Below are positions 57,351 to 64,000 of a DNA stretch of 64,000 nt, in pieces (position 1 is the stretch's first letter; the number at the start of each line of letters is the position of its first letter). The DNA is from Rhizopus arrhizus (lineage: Eukaryota; Mucoromycota; Mucoromycetes; Mucorales; Rhizopodaceae), in the NCBI GenBank assembly GCA_024220505.1, contig JAKZZE010000005.1:332501-396500 (forward strand). The letters are read 5' to 3'. A program made the translations under genes and the position numbers. The notes under the pieces are model-generated. The model had not been told where the DNA came from, did no database searches, and saw only the letters and a program-made list of their open reading frames with translations.

Positions 57351-59204
57351 AGTGAAACGCGTCAGTTGGCTTGTTCCACTAGATTAATGTTAGTACCACG
57401 TTCCTATAAGTAGCGAATTTTTTCTCCTTTTTACCAATACAATCATATTTCTAAAAAGACACTGTCAAACACGAAAGGAATAACATTTATAAACCTTTAA
57501 ATATATAGTGTAACAATGATCCCTTTTTGGAAGAAAGGCAAACTAACTCTGACATGGGTTGTTAAAATAACTTCTTATTTTAACAACCATTGTCAAAGAA
57601 ATAATAATAGCCGCAAAAATAAGAAATGTCAAAAAAAATGAAAAAAGTCAAAAAGAGAAAAAAAAAAAAATATTATGTGTATATCAACAATTCAGTCAAG
57701 GAGAAAAATTAGTCAAGTTCTTTTATATTTTTATATACTTAACTCAATAAAACAGGCTAACTTATAAAAAGTTCCTGATCTCTTTTTTTATTTTTCTTTT
57801 TATATTATTTTATCAAGAAACATCGTATTCATCTTACACATAAGATCTGGTGGTCACTACTTAACAAGCATACGCTTAAGTTTAATATAAAACAACAACT
57901 TACAAGGCAATCTCAACCTTATAATCAAGCTTTATAAGCAAAATTTACCCAATTTAACACATAAACCTACAAGACATCCAACAAAGTAACAATAGTTTCA
58001 GCTATTCAAATCAGAACTACCTAATATTTCCTTACTAATGTAAGTAATCAGTTAAACTGTTTGTGCTAGGTAGCTCAAAAGAGCTCCTTTACTTCCAAGA
58101 ATCTACAGGAAAATCTGTTCTCGTTGTCTAATGTTGCATAAGCACAAAAGTGCTGGAAGACTTACCTCAATGGACATAAAAATTGTTGTAAAAAATTTGC
58201 TATCAAAAACCTACTTGCTGATCAGCCGAAACAGCTCTCGAAACAAAGATTACAAGCTATTCTTATAGCTAATTCATTTGAGAAATAAAGACAATAAGTT
58301 AAATTTGCATTCGCGTTTTACAATTTAGGTAATTACGCAGAAGGGCATGCTACTCGCCTACCTTTTACATGACAATGCTTCCCATGTAAGCTTGATAGCT
58401 AAATTACCCCTTTCCTTTTTTTGTATAGAATATAAGATTAAAAAAATGGTATATTTTTACGAACAACCTAAAAATAAAATGTCTCTTTTTTTTCTAAGAG
58501 TATGCACATCTTAGGAATAAATTTATGAAGAATGAAGTTGTAAGTTTTTTGAAGAGCAAAAGCTACTAGAATAATTAATGTTAAATCGTTTCATAGACAA
58601 CTCATGTTTACAATAATGTATAAAGTCTTTACTATAAAAACTCTCTTGAAAGTACGGAAATATTATGGTGATAATTGGGCAAACATTGTGATGTTTGCAT
58701 TAAACTTTGGAAAAAATATAAAACACAGGTCTGATTATAATTTATTGCTCTGGGCTCAATACAGTTGATGTTAGCTTTTTTTATGTCAATAATACCCAGT
58801 ATCTTTCTAAACACTACAAGTGATACCTAGTACAACACATAGAAGGAAGAATAGATGAAAAAGTCCAAGGTAAGCATAATTATCTCTGAAACTGAAAGGA
58901 TAAAAGTTAATTTTTCTCTACATTGAAAGGCATATCGTCTTTGGCCCTTTGTAAATACATGGAGATGATTATATAAAATTTAATGGAAACGATATTCTCG
59001 AGACATACAGTTTGAAAATAATTCTTTTATCCAAAGTTCTTTATAGCATAATGCGACGAGTAGGCTTTGAAGTAGAGGTGAGAGGCATATGGGAAAGAAA
59101 TTATTTTTAAAGAGCCGACAAAACAAGTTGAACCAAATGTTCAAAGTCAGGCACAACAAAGCAAGCATCGATCGTCCTCCCCGCTCTTTCTCCAAAAACG
59201 TAAA
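57351..59204. other. Gene-poor region with a strong hairpin
   Basis: No coding sequence is supported. A 21-bp hairpin at 57550-57595 is listed separately. The part from 57,800 to 58,400 has somewhat less biased composition and lacks long reading frames, so a non-coding transcript is possible but unproven. The last ~100 bases precede the NAC-alpha gene and may contain its first, non-coding exon (to about 59204). Confidence 0.45.
57550..57595. other. Perfect-looking hairpin, 21-bp arms, 4-base loop
   Basis: Left arm 57550-57570 (TGACATGGGTTGTTAAAATAA), loop CTTC, right arm 57575-57595; two mismatched positions. Candidate for a small MITE, a 3'-end structure or a precursor of small RNA. Confidence 0.85.
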
Positions 59205-59500
59205 GTAAGTTAACGCATGCAGAATGGGGTTAAGGATGGATGATGATACAAAAGGAATGAGGATGGATCCTAATGTACTAAATGGATGGATGAAAAAAAA
59301 AGTAGATTGGATGGACAGTTTGGTTCATTTTTAAGCGCGTCAATTAGCTTTGCGTTTTGTAATGTCTAATTTTAGAATTTATAGCAAAAAGTATAGTTGA
59401 CGCTGCACATTTTCTTCTCTTTCATTCTTCCCTTCTATTCCCTCATTCTGTATTATGTTTGATGAAATCAAAAAGAAGCTAAAATTCAACATTTTTATAG
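59205..59500 (+). promoter_or_regulatory. Probable 5' UTR intron (or proximal promoter) of NAC-alpha
   Basis: GTAAGT at 59205-59210 and TTTTTATAG at 59492-59500 bound a possible intron. Inside are four or more GGATGGA/GGATGGATG copies (near 59236, 59260, 59283 and 59307). Transcription could alternatively start at about 59440 after the pyrimidine-rich block CTTCTCTTTCATTCTTCCC, making the motifs promoter elements. Confidence 0.45.
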
Positions 59501-60027
59501 ATGTCTGCAGAGAACCCTCAAGTTTCCGCCCAGTCTCGCGCTGAACAAAAAGCCCGCAAGTCCCTTCTCTCTCTTGGCTTAAAGCCCGTCAACGGCATCA
59601 CCCGTGTTACCTTCACCCGTGGTAGAGGTATGGTCTATGCTATCGACAAGCCCGAAGTTTTCAAGAGCACCAACTCTGACACCCACATCGTTTTCGGTGA
59701 AATGTCCGTTGACGACATGGCTGCTCGTGCTCAACAAGCTGCTTTGGAAGAACAACTCGCTGCTGACGCTGAAAAGTCCGAAGAAAAGCCTGCTGAAGAA
59801 GCCCAAGCCGAAGAAGAAGAAGAAGAAGTTGACGCCGAAGGTGTTGAAGAGAAGGATATTGAATTGGTTGTCAGCCAAGCCAATGTTTCCCGTACTAAGG
59901 CCATCAAGGCTCTTAAGAACAACAATAACGATGTTGTTAACGCCATCATGGTAAGTTACATAATGATTTGATAGAGAAAAATAACCTAAAACTAATATGA
60001 TTAAATTTATAGGAACTTACTATGTAA
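59501..60027 (+). CDS. EGD2: Nascent polypeptide-associated complex subunit alpha
   Basis: Ribosome-associated chaperone subunit that binds emerging peptides with NAC-beta. 154 residues from exons 59501-59950 and 60013-60027 (the second encodes only ELTM). NAC domain: RAEQKARKSLLSLGLKPVNG, ITRVTFTRGRGMVYAIDKPE, VFKSTNSDTHIVFGEM. An acidic linker precedes the UBA-like end (KDIELVVSQANVSRTKAIKA, LKNNNNDVVNAIM). The ATG follows TTTTTATAG, an acceptor-like sequence, so the 5' UTR probably contains an intron of about 300 nt (from a GTAAGT at 59205). That region is rich in GGATGGA motifs, as in the first intron of eS25. Confidence 0.95.
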
Positions 60028-61032
60028 ATCCTGAAAAGCAACTTTAAATTCCAATTTGTATAAATAATAAAGTCAAACAAAACCAATCTTTGGTTGCTAT
60101 ATTTGCTCTTTACTGTCAAAACCCTAATTCGCGTTGTGTATTTATACTATTATCTGTACTTTCTTTTGAACTACTTGCATAAATATAGCAAATGTTCTTT
60201 TTTAAGTGAATCTATTAATTCATGCAATTGATCCTAATGCTGTATCTTTAAACTATGTAAAACAAATACAGAAGCGGCTCGTTCTCAAGAGACTCAAATG
60301 TTAAGCGATGAAGCGTTTAAAAAGGCACCTTTTAATATCTTTATGTGTCAGTATTATTTAAAATTTGTCATTTGAATCATAAAACGTTTGCTTTAGAGAA
60401 GGAGAACCTTTACTGATATGCTTTTGAGTCACTGCAATTCAGCTGTCATTATTTTAAGCCCAAATTTGCTAAGGCTGTTAGGATTATAAATCTGATATGT
60501 TTTATTATAAATAGTTTGATAACAAACACTTTAAATGATGTGATTTCAAGGAATTAATTCGAAAGCTAATGTCGATATACATACAGGAATGTATAATATC
60601 ATGTGAGGTTTCCGGAAAGAAATGTTTGGCTGCAATTGCTACAATGAAAACAGTTATGATCCTTTGGAAACCTGATACGAACTTTCTCTACTGTGTTGTT
60701 TGTACTGAAAGAAATCCTTTATTATTATTATCATAAAAAGTGACATAAAAAGCTAAATACTGTATTAAGCACTTCTCTTCTAGTTATAATTTTATTTCTT
60801 TTCATGTTAAAACCGCATGGATGATAATGCACCTTCTATAGGCCATTTCTCATCATCGTTTAAACAAAGGACAGAAATGAGTATTCCCAACTCCGCTAAG
60901 GCAAAGAGAACGTCATCAATACAGTAAATAACATTTACATCTCCGCTGAGAGCTCTGTGGAGAGAAAGAAGGGGTGAACAACCTAGTAAAAACAAAAAAT
61001 CTTTTCTCATATTTTTTATTCTTGTTTGAAAA
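60028..61032. other. Intergenic
   Basis: About 1 kb between NAC-alpha and the ATP synthase epsilon gene; AT-rich, no supported gene or RNA. Confidence 0.4.
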
Positions 61033-61341
61033 ATGTCTGCCTGGAAAGCTGCCGGTATCACGTAGGTATCAAACCTCAATATGAAGGAAAGAATGATCAC
61101 TGAAAACTATTTACAGTTACCTCCAATACGCCAACATCTGTGCTCGTGCTGTCCGTAATGCCTTAAAGGACGATGCCCGTGTTGCTGCTCTTCGCCGCGA
61201 TGAAAACAACCTCAAGTTCCAAAAGTGGGAAAATGGTGTTGCCAAGGAACAGGTAATAAAGCAATAGAACGCAATGCAGAGTGTTTTTTCCTTATTGATA
61301 AAATCCTATTATAGAAATTCGTTGTCCCTCAAAAGAACTAA
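61033..61341 (+). CDS. ATP15: Mitochondrial F1 ATP synthase epsilon subunit
   Basis: Small subunit of the ATP synthase central stalk. Only 63 residues, from three exons: 61033-61061, 61117-61252 and 61315-61341, whose lengths (29+136+27) make a whole number of codons. The protein reads MSAWKAAGITYLQYANICAR, then AVRNALKDDARVAALRRDE, NNLKFQKWENGVAKEQ and KFVVPQKN. The start MSAW(K/R)xAG(L/I)TY(L/N)QY and the KWENG block are hallmarks of the family. The introns are 55 and 62 nt. It has no cleavable presequence, as usual for this subunit. Confidence 0.95.
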
Positions 61342-62730
61342 GCAACTTTGTACGTTGAAACAGAATCTCATAAACAATAAACGCTCGAAAACTACATGCA
61401 TATTGTATACAAAAAAGGCTTTATTTTCAGTCATTACGAAAACCGAGAAAATTGAAATCAGACGACATACGTGGATATTTGAGGGGCAATGGAAAATGAT
61501 AGTATTTCCATGTGTGTGTGTATGTTTGAGAAAAATGAAAAGCTATAAAGAATACACAAACGCTTTACAGATTTTGAATATCATGTTCAAAATGCAAAGG
61601 GAGCGATTCTGATCACGTCACTTTTGTCTATGACAATCATTTTCTTACAAGTGCGTTTTGCAACTATAAATTTCTTCTGTCTACTTATTCATTAGCTTAT
61701 TGAGGAACTTTGGAATCAAATTTTAATTTTTCTTTATCTTTTTATGTCTACATTAGTATAGTATGAAAGTTATTTAATAGCCAGTTAATGTAAATTTAAA
61801 ATGAAAACACAACAGCTATATCTTTTTCCAGGAATGCTTTGTTCAAAGTAATAAAGAGTTACTTATGATCTTGTTACAAAAATCCAGTTGATGTGCCATG
61901 GAAAACTGCAACAAAGAGGGAAAATAGTCTATGATCTGTCAGTTTCATGAGGCACAAGCAATGTAAGTGATATCAGTAAAGATAAAATATGTAGATTATG
62001 GTTTGTAGGTTCTTTTTGGATGAGAGAAGTTTTGAAAATGAAAGCATTCAAAATAGTAAATAGTCGAAACTTTTTAAATTGAATATGACAAATATTGCAA
62101 TAGAAGCAAATATTAAAACGCTAAATATACATACTGAATGATGAAAACAAGACGTTGATAAGTTCAAAATGCCGTCAAAGGAGATAATGTAAATTTGGGA
62201 TATTGTGAGCTTAGAATAAAATTTTGTAAAGCTGCTATGGCTATTGATGTTCATTTTTTGGGCAAAAGGTGAAGACCTAAGATGATAAATTATGAAATAA
62301 GAACAATGGCAGGTATAAAAATATACAAGTGGAATGAGTAACAGTATTAAAGAAACGGAAAAAGAGCTAATGGTACAAACTAAATGTATTCTGATCTGGG
62401 AAAGGATTTACCAAGTAAATATTTTAACTAGCTGTGTCCAAAAGCACAAACTCCTCATTGAAGGAGATCAACCCTGACACAAACGATATAGAGTAATTAA
62501 AGGGTTTGCTCAAAAGTTATTCCACGTTAATAAAACCGTTTAGATGAAGTCAATCTAAACCAAGCGTTATATATAAATATAATAAAGTGCAAAGTTAAGC
62601 AATGCCAAGTGTAACACAAATGAATTGAGTATATTAAATCAATGAAATATGCTGGAGTAATCTCGAATACAGAATAAATTTGAACGTTTGCATCTTCATT
62701 CTTCTTTATTCGTTATACTTTATTAGGCTC
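61342..62730. other. Intergenic, AT-rich
   Basis: About 1.4 kb with no supported gene. Short frames (for example on the minus strand at 62048-62254) lack recognisable content. The end of the region is the upstream region of the OST gene. Confidence 0.4.
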
Positions 62731-63949
62731 ATGAAGCGAGTCAATACGTTTCTTTTCGCTCTATTTGTTTGTGTTGGACTCTCTTTTGCACAAATAGATT
62801 CCAAAAAAGACAGACTTATATCCCTTGTTAACAAAGAAGGATTGATCAAGCTAAACACTAGCAGTTTTAATCAATTTACTGGAGGAAAACGCAATTATGG
62901 ATTCGTTGCATTCTTAACTGCTCTCAATCCAGAGTTTAATTGCAAGCCATGCCAGTAATTGATAATAAAATATAGTAAATCTCTTAATTTGCTAATCTCT
63001 TTAATATTTAGTGAGCTTGAACCTGAAGTTATTCTCATTGCCAAGACTTATCAAAAAAGAAAAGACAATACAAATATCTTCTTTGGATATCTCGACTTCG
63101 ATGATGGTGAAGAAATATATCACAAAGTAAAGACAAAAGCATGCCGCTTGCGGTACATAAAGCTAATATATAACATAGCTCGGCCTCGTATCTGCTCCTA
63201 ATGTTTTGTATTTCCCTCCTCAGAAAGCAGGAGAATCAAAACAATTTTTTAAATATGACATTACAAAAAAGTAAATAAATGTATGATGTTGGTGGTATGT
63301 ACTAATAATCTGTGTTATAGCGGCTTCCTAGCAGAGAATTTGGCCAGATTTTTGAGTGAACAAACAGGGTATTCAGTTAGAGTAAATCGACCGATTAATT
63401 ATCCTGTACTTGCTGGACAGGTAGCTTTAGGTATCGGTATACTGGTTTCTCTGAAACTAATATACAGGAACTTTTATCAAACAACAACCTGGGCCACTGT
63501 TTCTATGTTAGTAGTACTGGCAACAACATCAGGTCATATGTGGAATCATATTCGTGGGCCAGATTACATAAAACGTACTCCATCTGGGGCGATCGATTAT
63601 GTGGTTGACAAGTAAACAAAGAAAAACAAACAGAGCCAGAGTGATATATTTATTTGTTTTCATTTAGTGTTTCTTCGCAAATCGGTATTGAAACACTGAT
63701 TGTAGCTATCATTTGTAAGTAAACAAACGCTGTATATTGTCGTCTTTTCTTTTACTAAAATTAATTATAGACGGTTCTTTAGGATTATCACTATTCTCAT
63801 TGATCAAAATAATACCTCAGTTCGAGGGCAAACACCAACAAAATTTTGGTGTCTTTTTGTGCGTTGGATGTTTTGTATTTGTTTTTAGTGTTCTATTTGC
63901 TCTATTCAACCTCAAACATAGTGGCTATCCTTACAAGTTACTTTTATAA
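62731..63949 (+). CDS. OST3: Oligosaccharyltransferase subunit OST3/OST6
   Basis: ER membrane subunit with a lumenal thioredoxin-like domain that helps the oligosaccharyltransferase glycosylate sites near cysteines. 315 residues from exons 62731-62954, 63012-63126, 63179-63270, 63321-63611, 63668-63714 and 63771-63949. Signal peptide MKRVNTFLFALFVCVGLSFA, then the thioredoxin-like part with the redox CxxC in EFNCKPC, followed by SAPNVLYFPPQKAGESKQFF. Four membrane segments follow: VALGIGILVSLKLIY, TWATVSMLVVLATTSGHMW, IGIETLIVAII...GLSLFSL and FVFVFSVLFALFNL. The start at 62731 was chosen over an upstream in-frame ATG at 62680 because it yields a clean signal peptide. Confidence 0.95.
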
Positions 63950-64000
63950 TAAAATATTACGCTCCGCATTGTATAACTTACTGAATAAACTTTTTAAAGA

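Noticed and set aside
57800..58420. Possible structured non-coding RNA
   Set aside because: Small self-complementary spots exist (for example AGCTCAAAAGAGCT near 58073), but nothing matches a known RNA class, so no feature was called.
59579..59949. Minus-strand frames opposite NAC-alpha
   Set aside because: They are shadows of the NAC-alpha reading frame, with low-complexity Phe/Ser-rich translations.
60807..61100. Minus-strand frame overlapping ATP15
   Set aside because: It overlaps a well-supported gene on the other strand and has no recognisable features.
62680..62730. Earlier in-frame ATG of the OST3/6 gene
   Set aside because: Starting there would put a second hydrophobic stretch before the signal peptide; 62731 is the cleaner start.

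Overview
This is eukaryotic, fungal DNA. It is AT-rich, with many poly(A)/poly(T) tracts and compact genes interrupted by short GT-AG introns, mostly 45-70 nt. The gene set (a WC-2-type PAS/GATA photoresponse factor, PacC/Rim101, GT15 mannosyltransferase, WrbA-type flavodoxins, a Drf-type GBD/FH3 protein, a taspase homologue) together with the non-LTR and Tc1-like elements fits an early-diverging fungus, most likely Mucoromycota/Mucorales. The species cannot be fixed from the sequence alone.

Layout. 1-1.2 kb: dead Tc1/mariner-like transposon. 1.9-8.7 kb: eS25 (RPS25), a secreted metallophosphatase with microexons, a UBA-domain protein, and Pol III subunit Rpc25, the last two tail to tail. 9.2-13.6 kb: accessory block with a multiply disabled gene carrying a serine-recombinase-like motif, an orphan ORF and a second Tc1-like copy. 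13.9-17.4 kb: poly(A) polymerase and a divergent GT15 mannosyltransferase. 17.6-18.8 kb: non-LTR relic. 18.9-36.3 kb: dense block with a small GW-rich protein, WC-2, a Snf2-type remodeller without bromodomain, a formin-type GBD/FH3 protein without FH2, an Snx4-like sorting nexin, dihydroxyacid dehydratase and a Fat1-like acyl-CoA synthetase. 36.4-38.0 kb: PacC/Rim101. 38-42 kb: gene-poor, with a decayed gene and a decayed LINE 3' end ending in poly(A). 42.3-46.2 kb: two paralogous WrbA-like genes flanking a taspase homologue; one paralogue ends in a CaaX-like box. 47.5-48.7 kb: disordered serine-rich protein. 50.3-57.35 kb: two near-identical 36-bp inverted repeats with TA borders enclose an apparently intact two-ORF LINE whose ORFs join at TAATG. 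57.4-64 kb: a strong hairpin, then NAC-alpha, a 63-residue ATP synthase epsilon subunit and OST3/6.

Functionally the genes are mostly unrelated housekeeping genes: translation (eS25, NAC-alpha), Pol III, mRNA polyadenylation, glycosylation (GT15, OST3/6), membrane traffic (Snx4, possible ESCRT-I subunit), branched-chain amino-acid synthesis, lipid activation, and light and pH signalling. Mobile DNA is concentrated in the gene-poor gaps. The most notable observations are the intact LINE with a stop-start overlap nested between TIRs, the probable one-base frameshift in RPC25, the 11- and 18-nt exons (one followed by a GC-AG intron), the formin-like protein lacking FH2, and a shared GGATGG-rich stretch in or near the 5' introns of two translation genes.
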